Of a stretch of DNA of 64,000 bases, positions 9,054 to 20,889 are shown in pieces (position 1 is the stretch's first letter; each line of letters starts with the position of its first letter). The notes beneath the pieces were generated by a model. That model worked only from the letters and a program-made list of their open reading frames with translations. It was not told the DNA's origin and made no database searches. The position numbers were made by a program, and so were the translations under genes. The DNA comes from an uncultured Pirellulaceae bacterium (lineage in GTDB: Bacteria; Planctomycetota; Planctomycetia; Pirellulales; Pirellulaceae): contig CALFUT010000007.1 of the NCBI GenBank assembly GCA_937929805.1, positions 1 to 64,000 of the forward strand, given 5' to 3'.

Positions 9054-11525
9054 ATGCAGATCGATCCTGCCGCGTTTTTACCAGAGCATCTCGCTGAGCG
9101 ATTGCGAATTGAGCAAGATGCCAAGGCGACTGACGGTAAGTTCGTTCTTTACTGGATGCGGACTGCGGTGCGAGCCGACGAAAATCCGGCTCTCGATGTC
9201 GCGGCGTTGGTTGCAGACAAGTTGCAGGTGCCATTGTTGGTCTATCATGCGATCTCGCAACATTACGAATACGCGTCGGATCGACACCACACTTTCATGC
9301 TGCAAGGAGCCCGCGATGTTCAGGCTCAATTTCGAAACGCGGGCGTCAGCTATGCGTTTCATCTTTCAACCGAACACGATAGCTCGCCGCATTTAGTGAC
9401 GTTGGGCCAGCAGGCGGCCGTGGTGGTCACCGAAGACATGCCGGTCGACCCGCCGCAGCGTTTTCTGCGAGCGTTAAAAGAACGAACAAGTAAGCCCATT
9501 CTTTGTGTCGACACGGCGTGCGTGGTCCCGATGCAGTTAGTGGGCAAAGGTCACACTCGAGCCTTCAAATTCCGGAGTGCGACGAAGCGGCTGTATGAGG
9601 AGCGTGTGACTCGAAGCTGGCCAAAGATCGACGTCACGCCCAAGGCCTTCGACCTGACCAAGCTGCCGTTCGATCCGTTGGATCTGCAGGACGCCGATTT
9701 GGCTCAGCTGGTTTCCCAATGCGAGATCGATCACGCGGTCGGGCCGGTCGTCGACACCATCGGCGGATCGACGGCGGGGTACGCTCGTTGGAATCACTTC
9801 AAAGAAAAGCATCTTAGTCGATACGCGAAGCAGCGAAACAACGCTTTGATTGACGGAGTCAGTCGGATGTCGGCGTATCTGCATTACGGAATGGTTTCGC
9901 CGATGCGTTTGGCGCGTGAGGCGGCGGCCATCGACAACGCGGGAAGCGAGAAGTATTTGGATGAGCTGCTAATTTGGCGAGAGTTGGCGTACGCTTTTTG
10001 CTTTTATCATGGAATCGCCAATCCGTGGCTGGCAATCCCCGCATGGGCGCGACAAACGTTGGAGTCACATGCAAGCGACGTTCGCCATCGTGTTTACAGT
10101 TGGGAGCAACTAGCAAGAGGGAAAACCGACGACGCGTTTTGGAACGCGGCTCAGATTTCTCTGTTGCGTCAGGGTGAGCTTCACAACAACGTGCGAATGA
10201 CGTGGGGCAAGGCGATATTAAATTGGACTCGATCGCCCCAGCAAGCTTTGACTTTCATGATTGACCTGAATCATCGGTATGCATTGGATGGTCGTGATCC
10301 CGCCTCATATGGCGGATTGTTATGGTGCCTTGGTCAGTTTGACCGGCCATTTGAACCCGAGCAAAACATTTTTGGAACGGTTCGGCTCCGTTCGACCGTT
10401 GATCACTCGAAACGATTGGACACCGCTGCTTACCTGAAAAAGGTCGGGACGCCACGTTTTGACCCGGTACCTCAAGTCGCCGTGATAGGTGCGGGAATGT
10501 CTGGTTTAATGGCGGCTCGGACGTTGGCTGACCATGGATTGGACGTGAAGGTTTTCGATAAGGGCCGCGGTGTTGGCGGACGAATGTCGACTCGGCGAGT
10601 GGACGGGCAACCGTGCTTTGATCATGGAGCCCAGTACTTTACGGCTCGCGACTCGAGGTTTCAGCGATATGTTGAATCTTGGTTGGAGCAGGGTCTGGTA
10701 GCTCGATGGCCCGATCCGCAGGCCAACCCGCCCCAAAAGATGGTGGTGTTTAACAACGGTTCACGCACCGAAAAACAAGATTCGGGCGACAGGTTTGTCG
10801 GTGTGCCGGGGATGAGTTCTATCGGTAAGCATCTTGCCAGCGAACTTGATGTTCAAAGTTCCACACGAGTCGAATCGATCGAAAAGTTGGATGGGAACTC
10901 AATCAAATTGTTAGATGATCGCCGCGAGTGCTTGGGCAGTTTTGACTGCGTGATTGTTTCCACGCCGGCGTCTCAGGCGGCCCAACTGTTGTCTGACTTC
11001 CCGACGCTTGCCACGCCGGTTTCTAAAATCCAAATGCAACCGTGCTGGGCGGTGATGGCTTCGTTCGAGAAACCGGTCGGCGAGGATTGGGTCGGGGCGT
11101 TCGTCCATGACTCGATTGTGACTTGGGCAGCGAGGAACGGGACCAAGCCCCAGCGCCCCAATGATGCAGAACATTTGCTGTTGCATGCTGACCACGAGTG
11201 GACGGCCAAAAACTGGGACCGTGACTCGGGCGATGTCGCCAATGAAGTCTTGGACGCATTTTGGAAAAGTTCCGGTGCTTTACCTCAATCTCCGTTCCAC
11301 TTGCAGGCTCATCGTTGGCAGTACGCAATTCCATTAGATCCGCCAACGCAAAGATGCTTCTTTGACACAAGTTCTGAATCGATGATCGTCGCCTGCGGAG
11401 ACTGGGCGGGCGGGCCTCGCGTGGAGGGGGCGTTCCTGAGTGGAATGGCTGCCGCAGGCAAAGTGTTGGGACAATTGAAACCGCCGAAGGATCTGTATAT
11501 CAGCCAGCAGCAATTTGACTTTTAG
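9054..11525 (+). CDS. Class II photolyase fused to a renalase-like FAD oxidoreductase
   Basis: An 823-residue fusion. Residues 1 to about 470 are a class II deoxyribodipyrimidine photolyase: an N-terminal Rossmann-like part (FVLYWMRTAVRADENPAL) and an FAD-binding catalytic part with MTWGKAILNW, LNHRYALDGRDP and FGTVRLRS, the class II signature region. These enzymes split UV-induced pyrimidine dimers using light. From about residue 475 a second protein begins with a dinucleotide-binding motif (VAVIGAGMSGLMAARTLADHG) and GRGVGGRMSTRR, FDHGAQYFTAR, ending in ACGDWAGGPRVEGAFLSG. This matches NAD(P)/FAD-dependent oxidoreductases of the renalase-like group. There is no stop or frame change at the junction. 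The flavoprotein half may act as a redox partner, but that is inference. Confidence 0.9.
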   Translation: MQIDPAAFLPEHLAERLRIEQDAKATDGKFVLYWMRTAVRADENPALDVAALVADKLQVPLLVYHAISQHYEYASDRHHTFMLQGARDVQAQFRNAGVSYAFHLSTEHDSSPHLVTLGQQAAVVVTEDMPVDPPQRFLRALKERTSKPILCVDTACVVPMQLVGKGHTRAFKFRSATKRLYEERVTRSWPKIDVTPKAFDLTKLPFDPLDLQDADLAQLVSQCEIDHAVGPVVDTIGGSTAGYARWNHFKEKHLSRYAKQRNNALIDGVSRMSAYLHYGMVSPMRLAREAAAIDNAGSEKYLDELLIWRELAYAFCFYHGIANPWLAIPAWARQTLESHASDVRHRVYSWEQLARGKTDDAFWNAAQISLLRQGELHNNVRMTWGKAILNWTRSPQQALTFMIDLNHRYALDGRDPASYGGLLWCLGQFDRPFEPEQNIFGTVRLRSTVDHSKRLDTAAYLKKVGTPRFDPVPQVAVIGAGMSGLMAARTLADHGLDVKVFDKGRGVGGRMSTRRVDGQPCFDHGAQYFTARDSRFQRYVESWLEQGLVARWPDPQANPPQKMVVFNNGSRTEKQDSGDRFVGVPGMSSIGKHLASELDVQSSTRVESIEKLDGNSIKLLDDRRECLGSFDCVIVSTPASQAAQLLSDFPTLATPVSKIQMQPCWAVMASFEKPVGEDWVGAFVHDSIVTWAARNGTKPQRPNDAEHLLLHADHEWTAKNWDRDSGDVANEVLDAFWKSSGALPQSPFHLQAHRWQYAIPLDPPTQRCFFDTSSESMIVACGDWAGGPRVEGAFLSGMAAAGKVLGQLKPPKDLYISQQQFDF

Positions 11526-11583
11526 TCCGGATGCGGCACTTCGTAGGGTTTTTTTCGAAAAAAAATCTCGACACGTAGTTTGC

Positions 11584-12345
11584 TTACTCAGCTGTTTTCA
11601 ACTTATCGCCAAACACCTTCTTTAACTTCTCTAGCTTGGCGGGAATGATGGCTCGACAGTAGCCTTGGTTGGGGTTTTCGTTGTAGTAGTTCTGGTGATA
11701 GTCCTCGGCGACGTACATTTTCTCGGCAGCGACGATTTCGGTCACGATCGGGTTGGGAAACGCCTTTGCTTCGTTCAATTCCTTTTTGTATTTTTCGGCA
11801 GCGACTTGCTGAGCATCGTTGTGGTAGAAGACGGCAGAACGATACTGCGTTCCTAAGTCGTAGCCTTGCCGATTGAGTGTCGTTGGATCATGAGTCGACC
11901 AGAACACCTCTAGCAGTTCTGGGAATGAAATCACGCTAGGATCGAAGTCGACTTGAACAACTTCCGCGTGCCCCGTCAGGCCCGTGCAAATGTCTTTGTA
12001 GGTTGGGTTAAGCGTTCGACCACCCATGTAGCCGGACCGAACGGCTTCGACCCCTTTGAGCCGCTGAAAGACCGCTTCGACGCACCAAAAGCAGCCTGCT
12101 CCAAAAGTTGCGGTTTCGATTTTGTTCATCTTCTTGTCGTTCATTTGCTCGGATGATTCTGAAGTTGGGCTATCGGCAGTCGCTTCGGCTGGCTTTTTAA
12201 CGGAACCAACGCCTTGCATTGGAGGCACGGTAATCGTTGCGGCCGGACCAATCGGTCCACAACCAAAAACAACTGGCAGAATGACGAACGGGATCACCCG
12301 GCCCAGTAATCGGTTCCAGTTGTTGCGTGCGGTGAGAAAAATCAT
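11584..12345 (-). CDS. msrA: Peptide-methionine (S)-S-oxide reductase MsrA, lipoprotein form
   Basis: The catalytic domain follows the MsrA pattern: GAGCFWCVEAVFQRLKGV with the reactive cysteine, SGYMGG, HAEVVQVDFDP, FWSTHDPTTLNRQGYDLGTQYRSAVF and EDYHQNY. It reduces the S-sulfoxide of methionine in proteins. Upstream is a signal peptide ending in LPVVFGCG, a lipobox, so the enzyme is probably anchored outside the cytoplasmic membrane, with a linker of about 40 Ser/Glu-rich residues. I chose the ATG at 12345 because CGGAG lies 6-9 bases upstream; a TTG 27 bases earlier is also possible. The gene is 253 residues, longer than cytoplasmic MsrA because of the export region. Confidence 0.93.
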   Translation of the reverse strand: MIFLTARNNWNRLLGRVIPFVILPVVFGCGPIGPAATITVPPMQGVGSVKKPAEATADSPTSESSEQMNDKKMNKIETATFGAGCFWCVEAVFQRLKGVEAVRSGYMGGRTLNPTYKDICTGLTGHAEVVQVDFDPSVISFPELLEVFWSTHDPTTLNRQGYDLGTQYRSAVFYHNDAQQVAAEKYKKELNEAKAFPNPIVTEIVAAEKMYVAEDYHQNYYNENPNQGYCRAIIPAKLEKLKKVFGDKLKTAE

Positions 12346-12506
12346 TCTGTGCTCCGGTTTCAATCGTTCCAACCAAGGTCGAGACCGAAATTGGACGCGG
12401 CCAGTTCACATCCTCTTACGGGCGGCGGTTTGTTGGTGAGGCTGCCAATGCCAATAAGGGAGCAAGAACGCGATTTTTTCGAGCGAAAGACCCTGCAACG
12501 CACTTT

Positions 12507-13916
12507 CTAGTCAATTTCGAATTTCTCACGGAGTTTCTCGATGACTTTCTGCGTCTCGGCCTTCTCGCGAGCGGTTTCGGTGATTTCTACGGCACGGTTT
12601 TCGGCCAAGCGTGCCTGCCGGGTTCGGCCCATGTCTCGCATCAACATTGACTTCTGCAGCAACGCCTCGGCACGTAGATCAGGCGGCATGCGAGTGTTCT
12701 CGGCGAAGTTGTCCAGCGTTTGCAACGCTTCGGCGCGGTCACCCGAATTAAACAGCGCGTCGGCTTTGGCCCCGATAACATCGATCAACAGGTCCGGCTT
12801 GGATTTCGCCAAGTTCTGAGCAAGCGTGTAAGTCGAAACGGCCTGCTTAAAGTTTTTGTCGGATGCCTCGAGTTCACCTTTTGCAAGCAACAACCATGGG
12901 CTGCCGGGGAATTGATCGAGCGCTTCCTTCAGTTGGCTGACCGCCAAGTCTTTCTGCCCTGCGCCAACCATCAATAGTAGCCGTTTAACAAGAAGCCGTT
13001 GTCGCGAGTCGTTGGTCAAGCCTTCGATTGCCAACATTTCATCCATCAGCTCGTTGACCAAATCTGGTTTTTGCAACTGCCGGACGATGGAAAGTTTGAT
13101 CTGCAACGCATCGAATTTCTGCTGGTCGGAAAAATCCATTTCGTCCAGCACTTCATCAATAAACGCGATGGCGCGGTCGGGTCGTTCAATCCGCGAGACC
13201 ATCAGCATGTCGGTCAGCATCATTTTCCGCATCTCGGCTTCTGCTTGACCGTTCCATTTTGCTCGCAGCCCAAATTCGTTCTTTGGCACAAGCTCGATAA
13301 TTTCCTCGATCACGTCTGTGTAGTAGACGCGGACCAGCGCCTCCTTCATGCCGCCAATCGCTTCGTCAAGCAACTTTGCTTTCTCGCTACCTTCGGCCGT
13401 TGCGGCCAGTTTTAGTTTCTCGTCACGAGTGACACGAACCTGACGAGCCTCTTCAATGATGGCCAAATAATTCTGGAAGCCGCCTTCTTCATAGCCAAGA
13501 AATGCGTACGGCTTCAGCGAGACATCCGTCAGCACGACGGTAGGAAAATCTTTGATTCCAAAACGGCCTGCCCATTCCATGTTCCGTTGCGTGATTTCCG
13601 GATCCTGCTTGGCTTGTTTGGGAAAGTCCAGCCTGATCAACACATAGTGCGGATCAATCTCAAACAAAAAATCTTTCTGGGACAGGACTTCTTTTTCCAG
13701 CAACTCGCACGGCGGGGATGAATCCGAACCCGTGTACAGAATCAGCAAGTCTTTGTCTTCAACGGCCGCCTGTTCGATCGCGGCATTGATGTCCTCAGTC
13801 CACTCGGCTGACAAAACGTCGGATGCACCAACGCAAAGCGCCGTGAAACACGCCAGAGTGAGCAGAGAACGTTTGAAGATATCAACGCGTTTCAAAATCG
13901 AACATTCAAGTAACAT
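12507..13916 (-). CDS. Secreted thioredoxin-fold protein with TPR-like repeats
   Basis: A 469-residue protein starting at ATG 13916; the frame stays open much further upstream but overlaps the separate gene at 14197-14622 and lacks coding character there. It starts with a signal peptide (FKRSLLTLACFTALCVGASDVLSA). A thioredoxin-like domain follows (AAVEDKDLLILYTGSDSSPPCELLEKEV ... FGIKDFPTVVLTD). Where thioredoxins have CxxC the motif is SPPCELL, so only one cysteine is present and dithiol exchange is unlikely. The C-terminal half is helical with TPR-like spacing (LLLAKGELEASDKNFKQAVSTYTLAQ). The family resembles planctomycete periplasmic proteins of unknown role. Confidence 0.8.
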   Translation of the reverse strand: MLLECSILKRVDIFKRSLLTLACFTALCVGASDVLSAEWTEDINAAIEQAAVEDKDLLILYTGSDSSPPCELLEKEVLSQKDFLFEIDPHYVLIRLDFPKQAKQDPEITQRNMEWAGRFGIKDFPTVVLTDVSLKPYAFLGYEEGGFQNYLAIIEEARQVRVTRDEKLKLAATAEGSEKAKLLDEAIGGMKEALVRVYYTDVIEEIIELVPKNEFGLRAKWNGQAEAEMRKMMLTDMLMVSRIERPDRAIAFIDEVLDEMDFSDQQKFDALQIKLSIVRQLQKPDLVNELMDEMLAIEGLTNDSRQRLLVKRLLLMVGAGQKDLAVSQLKEALDQFPGSPWLLLAKGELEASDKNFKQAVSTYTLAQNLAKSKPDLLIDVIGAKADALFNSGDRAEALQTLDNFAENTRMPPDLRAEALLQKSMLMRDMGRTRQARLAENRAVEITETAREKAETQKVIEKLREKFEID

Positions 13917-14196
13917 CAGGTATTCCGGAAAAGCTTTCGAGGCGTTTTCATCTGAGTCCGTTCGCTCAAACGGATGAGGTGATGGTGCCTTACGACCACA
14001 CTCTATCCTAACACATAACCCAAAAAGACAAGGCGCATTAAGACAAGGCAAGCCGCCGGTGTCAGCTGAGAAATTTAGCACTCGCCAAAAAAGGACTACC
14101 GGATTTGAGCTGATTGAACCAGAGATTTTCCTTCCCCAATCGTCAAGCACGTCGGTCGGGCATTGTTTCGCGAGTACTCGCGGCGAATGATTGGCG

Positions 14197-14622
14197 TCAT
14201 TTTGGGGTATCTTGTTGCACGATCGGCACGCCGGGATCGGCTTTTGTGTAAGCCTCGCGCTCGAACGGATTCTCACGGTAGCAGTCTCGACCAACGCACC
14301 AAAGCCAAACGGATGTGGACAGGTAGGCGGGCAAGAAAAACGGACCCCACCGTTCGTATTGAAGCACATGGATTCGCTCGTGCTCTCGCGAGATCTCCAG
14401 TCCGTCAGCCGATTGAGCGATGACCGAATGACCGAGCGTCATCGCGAGAACGCCTCCCGTCAACGGCATTCTTTCCAAAGCCCAAGTGACGAATCCGCCA
14501 TGGAACTCGAGGCATCCCGAGTGCAGCTGCCAGCTTCCTCCGGTCAGCAATCCCAGCATCCCTGCCGCAACCCCGATCAAGGTGTTCGGCATCGCCCACA
14601 GGATTTTGACGAACTGGAGCAT
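14197..14622 (-). CDS. Small membrane protein with EHERIHVLQYERWGP motif
   Basis: A 141-residue protein with two or three hydrophobic segments (LIGVAAGMLGLLTGG near residue 16, GGVLAMTLGHSVIA near 57, FFLPAYLSTSVWLW near 94). The strongest feature is HERIHVLQYERWG at about residue 81: two histidines four apart, as in metallopeptidase-like HExxH sites but with R in place of the catalytic-looking E spacing. The C-terminus has NPFEREAY. I recognise it as a conserved bacterial protein of unknown function. It is upstream of the thioredoxin/TPR gene on the same strand, about 280 bases away. Confidence 0.7.
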   Translation of the reverse strand: MLQFVKILWAMPNTLIGVAAGMLGLLTGGSWQLHSGCLEFHGGFVTWALERMPLTGGVLAMTLGHSVIAQSADGLEISREHERIHVLQYERWGPFFLPAYLSTSVWLWCVGRDCYRENPFEREAYTKADPGVPIVQQDTPK

Positions 14623-14836
14623 GGAATCGCTTTCTTTTCACCTGCAAAATGACGATAGAACTTGTATCAAACCGGTGGATTGACGGAAACCGGCTCGACG
14701 AGCCAAATCGCTGTTGCCTCGTCCACCCAAACTTTCCATACTCCCGCCGCGAAGGTTTCGGGACGGAAGGCCCAGCTTGATGATGGCATTGATAATAATT
14801 TACTCGCTGGTTCGACTTTGGTCCTTATTGGGCGCA

Positions 14837-15526
14837 ATGGCTGCCCGTTTGCTTCCGATGTCGTTGCTGGCACTGCTGTTGTTGAGTGCCGGTTGTCAGC
14901 CAGATGAGGTTTCGATGTCGCAGTCCGCTAAGCCGGCGCCGATTGACGAGACGACTGTCATCCGGCCGGCTCCGACGTTTTCAGTTGCAGCGGAAACTGG
15001 GATATCTGAATCCCCGGCTGCGAAAATCCTGAGCCCTGACCCGGCGATGAAGTCCCCCGAAGCGGTGTGCCGAGCGTTCATGCAGCGTCTGCAAAATGAC
15101 GACCGCATCGGCGCAGAAAATCTGTTGACTCGAGCCGCATTGACGACGACTCAGCGGGCAAATCTTAAGCTAGAACCTATCAGCGATATTGAGTCGACCG
15201 TGATCGTTCATCCGGCTCGCTATGCCAGCCAGTTAGCGCGCAACGCTCAAGTGGATTGTGAAATCGAAGAGACGATTGATGGAGCCAAGGTTTCGACTGC
15301 TTTGACATGGCAAGTCGTGCGGCAGTCCAACGGATGGCGAGTCTGTGGGATGGTGGTTCCATTGGACGACGCCGATCAGGATCGGTTACTCAGCTTCGAG
15401 AGTATTGACGATGTGGCGACCATTAAGCTGTTGGCTGCAGGTGAGGAAATGGAGGGCGCTCAAGATCAAGAGCGTCAGCAGATGCGTCAGGCGGACGCCA
15501 ACGAGCACGATACCAGCCTCCAGTGA
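14837..15526 (+). CDS. Lipoprotein of unknown function
   Basis: A 229-residue protein. From the ATG at 14837 the signal peptide MAARLLPMSLLALLLLSAGCQ ends in a clear lipobox (LSAGC), so mature protein starts at that cysteine and is membrane-anchored. A Pro/Ser-rich linker follows. A compact domain from about residue 70 (SPEAVCRAFMQRLQNDDRIGAENLLT ... TWQVVRQSNGWRVCGMVVPLD) resembles small alpha/beta 'SnoaL/DUF4878-like' folds; that resemblance is weak. The C-terminus is acidic and charged. The frame opens 41 codons earlier, but that extension would bury the signal peptide. Confidence 0.75.
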   Translation: MAARLLPMSLLALLLLSAGCQPDEVSMSQSAKPAPIDETTVIRPAPTFSVAAETGISESPAAKILSPDPAMKSPEAVCRAFMQRLQNDDRIGAENLLTRAALTTTQRANLKLEPISDIESTVIVHPARYASQLARNAQVDCEIEETIDGAKVSTALTWQVVRQSNGWRVCGMVVPLDDADQDRLLSFESIDDVATIKLLAAGEEMEGAQDQERQQMRQADANEHDTSLQ

Positions 15527-15569
15527 CGCGGCGTGAGCATGCGAACCGGCATCCGATCGCGTTTTCGTG

Positions 15570-16892
<1,323 letters not shown>

Positions 16893-19163
16893 ATGATTAT
16901 GGACAGACTTTTTTACGTCAGACCGACAGTGGTGGCGGTTTTTTCAATGCTGGGCTTGGTCCAGTCTTTGATGTTGGTCGATACAGTCGCCGCCCAAGAT
17001 TGGACGCATTGGCGAGGCCCCGAACAGAACGGAGTTTCTCGAGAAGCAAATCTACCCGACGACTGGTCGCTAGAGCCGCGTAAAAACGTGGCATGGGTAG
17101 CGGAAACCGGCGGTCGATCGACGCCCATCGTGCTCAATGGTCGCGTATTTCTGAATTGCCGCACCAAGGATGACATCAATGATCCGGATGAGCTGATTCA
17201 CAGCCAAGATCAAGTCATTTGTTGGGATGCGGAAACAGGCGAGGAACTTTGGCGGGACAAGTTCAACGTTTTCCAAACGGACATTCCTGCTCCGCGAGTC
17301 GGTTGGGCGTCGATGTGTGGCGACAAGGAAACGGGTTACGTGTATCTGCATTCGGTTAGTGGAATTTTTCGTTGCTACGCCCCAGACGGGAAAGTCGTTT
17401 GGGAGCACTCGTTGGGCGAAGACTTTGGGAAGATTTCCGGCTACGGCGGCAGAACGCAGACTCCGATCATTGATGAAGACCGAGTGATTGTCAGTTTCAT
17501 GGCAACAAACTGGGGTGCCACCAAAGGGCCCGCTCCGCTGCACTACTACTATGCCTTTGATAAGAAAACAGGCGAACTGCAATGGGTGACTGCTCCCGGT
17601 GGAAAACCCAAAGACACCAATTACAGCGTTCCGATTGTCAGTGTGATTGAAGGGCAACGAATGCTGATCGGTGGCAACTGCGATGGTCACGTTTACGCGA
17701 TGAACGCTCGGACGGGCAAGCCAATTTGGTCGTTCCGTATGTCCAAGCGTGGGCTGAATACCAGCCCAGTCGTTGAGGGCAATCTTGTGTTTATCTCGCA
17801 CGGCGAGGACAACATTGACAGCCCCGAGTTTGGGCGAGTCCAATGTATTGACGCGACGGGCACCGGAGACGTAACAGAAACACACGGCGTCTGGCGAGTC
17901 GATGGAATCAAAGCCGGCTACACGGGCCTGCTTGCCAATGAGGGAATTCTGTATGTCGTCGCGGATCTTGGGAACATGTACGCGTTTGACACAAAAACTG
18001 GGGCGCGTTTGTGGGAGAAGGATCTGGGTACCGTCGGAAAAGGATCGCCTATCTGGGCGGACGGAAAAATCTACGCCTCCGAAGTCAACGGGCACTTGTG
18101 GATTCTCAAGCCTTCACGCGAGAGCTGTGAAACGCTCAGCGAGGTAACGCTCAGCGGCGCTGCCGGAAACGGAGCGGACGAAATTTACTCGTCACCCGCA
18201 ATTGCGAACGGCAAGGTGTATTTGGTGACTCGTGATCGAACCATTTGCATCGCGGACAAATCAAAACAGCCTTCGATTGGCGACGTGGTGCCTTTGGGCA
18301 AAGAAACGGAGCCCACGGACACGATCGATCTGATCCAGTTGCGGCCTTACGAGACGATTGTTTCTGCGGGGTCAAAAACGGCTTACGAAGTTCACGCGTT
18401 CGATGCCAACGGTCGGTTTATCAAAAAGATGCCGGCGGAAATCACGGTTGGTGATGACCTGAAAGGGTTCTCTGTTGAGGGCAGCAACTTGGTGGCTCCC
18501 ACCGAAAGCGGGGAAGTCGCTGGGCTGGTAACGTGCAAAGTCGGCGACCTATCGGCAACGGCTCGCGTTCGTATGTTCGATACTCAAAATGAATGGAAAT
18601 GGGACTTCGATGACTACAAAGGCGCGCAGGTGCCTGCGACTTGGTCGCGAGCGTTCGTGAAACTGAAGCCGGCAGAAGTCGGCGGAGAGAAAGTGATGAA
18701 GGTCACCGGTGGATCAGGAGTCCGCGGTCGACCCAGCCATCAGCTGTCGATCGGGCCGGCGTCCATGAGCGACTACTCCATTCAGGCAGACGTGCTGCTA
18801 ACCGAGCAACGCCGGCAGCTGGCAAGCATCGGCCTTTCCTGTGATCGATACAATCTGATCCTCAAAGGGAACTCGGGCAAGCTGGCCGTACAAAGTTGGC
18901 CGCCCCATCGCCGAATGGCAAAAGAGATCAAGTATCGTAGCGACCCGGACGTTTGGTACACAATGAAAATGAAAGTCGATCAAACGGCGGAAGAAGCAAC
19001 TGTCTACGGGAAAGTTTGGAAGCGAGGCGAAGCTGAACCGGCCGACTGGACCATCACTCAGAAGGATCCGCATCCGAACATGAACGGTGCACCGGGGTTG
19101 TACTTTTATGCTCAGGCTGATTGCTACTATGACAATGTGATCGTCACTCAAGAAGAAAAATAA
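16893..19163 (+). CDS. Secreted PQQ-binding-like beta-propeller protein with C-terminal lectin-like domain
   Basis: About 756 residues. A signal peptide ends near TVAA-QD. The mature start [14 protein letters not shown] is the hallmark of planctomycete PQQ-like repeat proteins. Repeats of the type [24 protein letters not shown] and [13 protein letters not shown] build a beta-propeller over residues about 60-480. A central PDG-like insert is followed by a C-terminal domain from about residue 565 ([21 protein letters not shown] ... [15 protein letters not shown]) like concanavalin/DUF1080 folds. Residues that bind PQQ and metal in true quinoprotein dehydrogenases are not evident, so enzymatic activity is doubtful. 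A start further upstream (16839) is possible. It is 60 bases from a second propeller gene, so the two are probably co-transcribed. Confidence 0.88.
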   Translation: MIMDRLFYVRPTVVAVFSMLGLVQSLMLVDTVAAQDWTHWRGPEQNGVSREANLPDDWSLEPRKNVAWVAETGGRSTPIVLNGRVFLNCRTKDDINDPDELIHSQDQVICWDAETGEELWRDKFNVFQTDIPAPRVGWASMCGDKETGYVYLHSVSGIFRCYAPDGKVVWEHSLGEDFGKISGYGGRTQTPIIDEDRVIVSFMATNWGATKGPAPLHYYYAFDKKTGELQWVTAPGGKPKDTNYSVPIVSVIEGQRMLIGGNCDGHVYAMNARTGKPIWSFRMSKRGLNTSPVVEGNLVFISHGEDNIDSPEFGRVQCIDATGTGDVTETHGVWRVDGIKAGYTGLLANEGILYVVADLGNMYAFDTKTGARLWEKDLGTVGKGSPIWADGKIYASEVNGHLWILKPSRESCETLSEVTLSGAAGNGADEIYSSPAIANGKVYLVTRDRTICIADKSKQPSIGDVVPLGKETEPTDTIDLIQLRPYETIVSAGSKTAYEVHAFDANGRFIKKMPAEITVGDDLKGFSVEGSNLVAPTESGEVAGLVTCKVGDLSATARVRMFDTQNEWKWDFDDYKGAQVPATWSRAFVKLKPAEVGGEKVMKVTGGSGVRGRPSHQLSIGPASMSDYSIQADVLLTEQRRQLASIGLSCDRYNLILKGNSGKLAVQSWPPHRRMAKEIKYRSDPDVWYTMKMKVDQTAEEATVYGKVWKRGEAEPADWTITQKDPHPNMNGAPGLYFYAQADCYYDNVIVTQEEK

Positions 19164-19223
19164 AGCGGCCCTTGTACCGCCTTCGAATTTATTCCGCCAT
19201 CACTCGATCTGTCGAGAACTATT

Positions 19224-20753
19224 ATGAGACTCATTTCATTCCTTTGCGTAAGCTTGATCACCTTCCTCCTGCTGGCGAGCCCCTCGATAGCGCTCGATTG
19301 GCCGATGTGGGGCGGAACGCCTGATCGCAACATGGTGTCCGATGCCAAGCCAGTGTCGATTGAATTCGATTTAGAAAAAGGAACCGACGTCGCTTGGACC
19401 GCGAACTTGGGATCGCAGACTTATGGCAATCCGGTTGTTTCGGGCGGTCGAGTGTTTGTCGGAACGAACAACGGCGGCGGCTACCGGAAAGAAAAACATC
19501 CGGCGGAAGAAGATCGAGGTGTGCTGCTTTGCTTTGACGAAAAGAACGGAGATTTTCTTTGGCAGTTGACACGCGAAAAGCTGGCGTCGGGCCGAGTGAA
19601 CGACTGGTTGTTGCAGGGGATTTGTTCTGCTCCTTGCGTTGAGGGCGACCGGATGTGGGTCGTTTCGAATCGTTGCGAGCTGATGTGTCTTGATACCGCC
19701 GGATTTCACGATGGCGAAAACGATGGGCCCGTCAAAGACGAAGTCGATGCAGAAAAGAACGATGCCGACATCGTCTGGAACTTGGACATGATCGAGGAGT
19801 TAGGTGTGTTTCCGCATAACCTTGCGACAAGTTCGCCCGTGATTCATGGCGATCTTGTGTTCCTTGTCACGTCCAACGGTGTGGCGGAAGATCATATCGA
19901 GGTGCCTTCACCACGAGCCCCCTGTTTTCTGGCCGTTAATAAGAATACGGGCGAAGTCGCGTGGGAACATAACCAGCCTTTCGACGCCATTTTGCACGGC
20001 CAATGGGGGTCGCCGGCGATCGGAATGGTCAACGGCAAAGCTCAGGTTTATTTTCCGGGTGGCGACGGATGGATTTACGCTCACGATGCAGAAACCGGCG
20101 ATGAAATTTGGAAATTCGATTGCAACCCAAAAGAAACCAAATGGGAACTCCAAGGAGCCGGCACTCGTAACGCGATTATCTCAACGCCCGTCTTCTTTGA
20201 GAACAGCGTGATTGTTTCAGTTGGGCAAGATCCCGAGCATGGTGAAGCCGTTGGGCACATGTGGCGAATTGATGCCACCAAAACAGGAGACATCAGCTCC
20301 GAGCTTGGCGAGATTGGAAAGCCTGGCAAACCGAATCCGGCCTCGGGTGTGATCTGGCATTACGGAGGCATGCAAGAAGCGGGCGAGGACGAAGATGCCG
20401 AGCCATGGTTCCGCCGCACGATGTCGACCGTCGCCGTGGCCAATGGGCTGGTTTTCAATGCGGACCTGAGCGGTTTCGTTCATTGCGTTGATCTGAAAAC
20501 TGGGAAACGCAAATGGGAGCACGACATGCTCTCGGGGGTTTGGGGATCTTGTCTGGCGGTCGACGGCAAAGTTTTCTTAGGCAATGAAGATGGGGTGCTT
20601 ACCATTTTTGAAGCGACCGGAGAGAAGGCGAATGTGTTGGCTGAAAAGAACACGGTGAACTACTCGTCGGTCTACAGCACGCCTACGTTCGCCAACGGGC
20701 GGATGTATCTTTCGGACCGGACGCGGCTGTATGCGGTCGACGTGAACAAATAG
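19224..20753 (+). CDS. Second secreted PQQ-binding-like beta-propeller protein
   Basis: A 509-residue protein with a clean signal peptide ([23 protein letters not shown]). The mature part starts [15 protein letters not shown] and shows propeller blades with repeated Trp/Gly endings ([60 protein letters not shown]). It differs clearly from its upstream neighbour, lacks the C-terminal lectin-like domain and has an acidic insert ([16 protein letters not shown]). Likely periplasmic. The pair may act in polymer or sugar metabolism, as is commonly proposed, but nothing here shows a substrate. Confidence 0.88.
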   Translation: MRLISFLCVSLITFLLLASPSIALDWPMWGGTPDRNMVSDAKPVSIEFDLEKGTDVAWTANLGSQTYGNPVVSGGRVFVGTNNGGGYRKEKHPAEEDRGVLLCFDEKNGDFLWQLTREKLASGRVNDWLLQGICSAPCVEGDRMWVVSNRCELMCLDTAGFHDGENDGPVKDEVDAEKNDADIVWNLDMIEELGVFPHNLATSSPVIHGDLVFLVTSNGVAEDHIEVPSPRAPCFLAVNKNTGEVAWEHNQPFDAILHGQWGSPAIGMVNGKAQVYFPGGDGWIYAHDAETGDEIWKFDCNPKETKWELQGAGTRNAIISTPVFFENSVIVSVGQDPEHGEAVGHMWRIDATKTGDISSELGEIGKPGKPNPASGVIWHYGGMQEAGEDEDAEPWFRRTMSTVAVANGLVFNADLSGFVHCVDLKTGKRKWEHDMLSGVWGSCLAVDGKVFLGNEDGVLTIFEATGEKANVLAEKNTVNYSSVYSTPTFANGRMYLSDRTRLYAVDVNK

Positions 20754-20889
20754 TGGCGCGAGCCCTTCGGTTTTGAACGGGGTTCTTCGCGAAACTGAGT
20801 TCGTTTGGTAACTTAAGTGTGTTGTCAGCCGGTGCGGCAACTTTTTCAGCTTCGAATTGGCCCACGCAGGGCGAAGAAAAGGTTCGTTT

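Noticed and set aside
11549-11565. TTTTTTTCGAAAAAAA palindrome between the photolyase and msrA
   Set aside because: Only A/T pairing around CG; it may help ending transcription but is not a typical terminator.
6780-12510. Shared 14-mer AACGCACTTTCTAG at 6780-6793 and 12497-12510
   Set aside because: Several shared 14-mers are expected by chance in 64 kb, and the flanks do not match.
13917-14369. 150-codon upstream extension of the thioredoxin/TPR gene
   Set aside because: It overlaps the well-supported gene at 14197-14622, lies before a normal signal peptide, and is Cys/Pro-rich without coding character.
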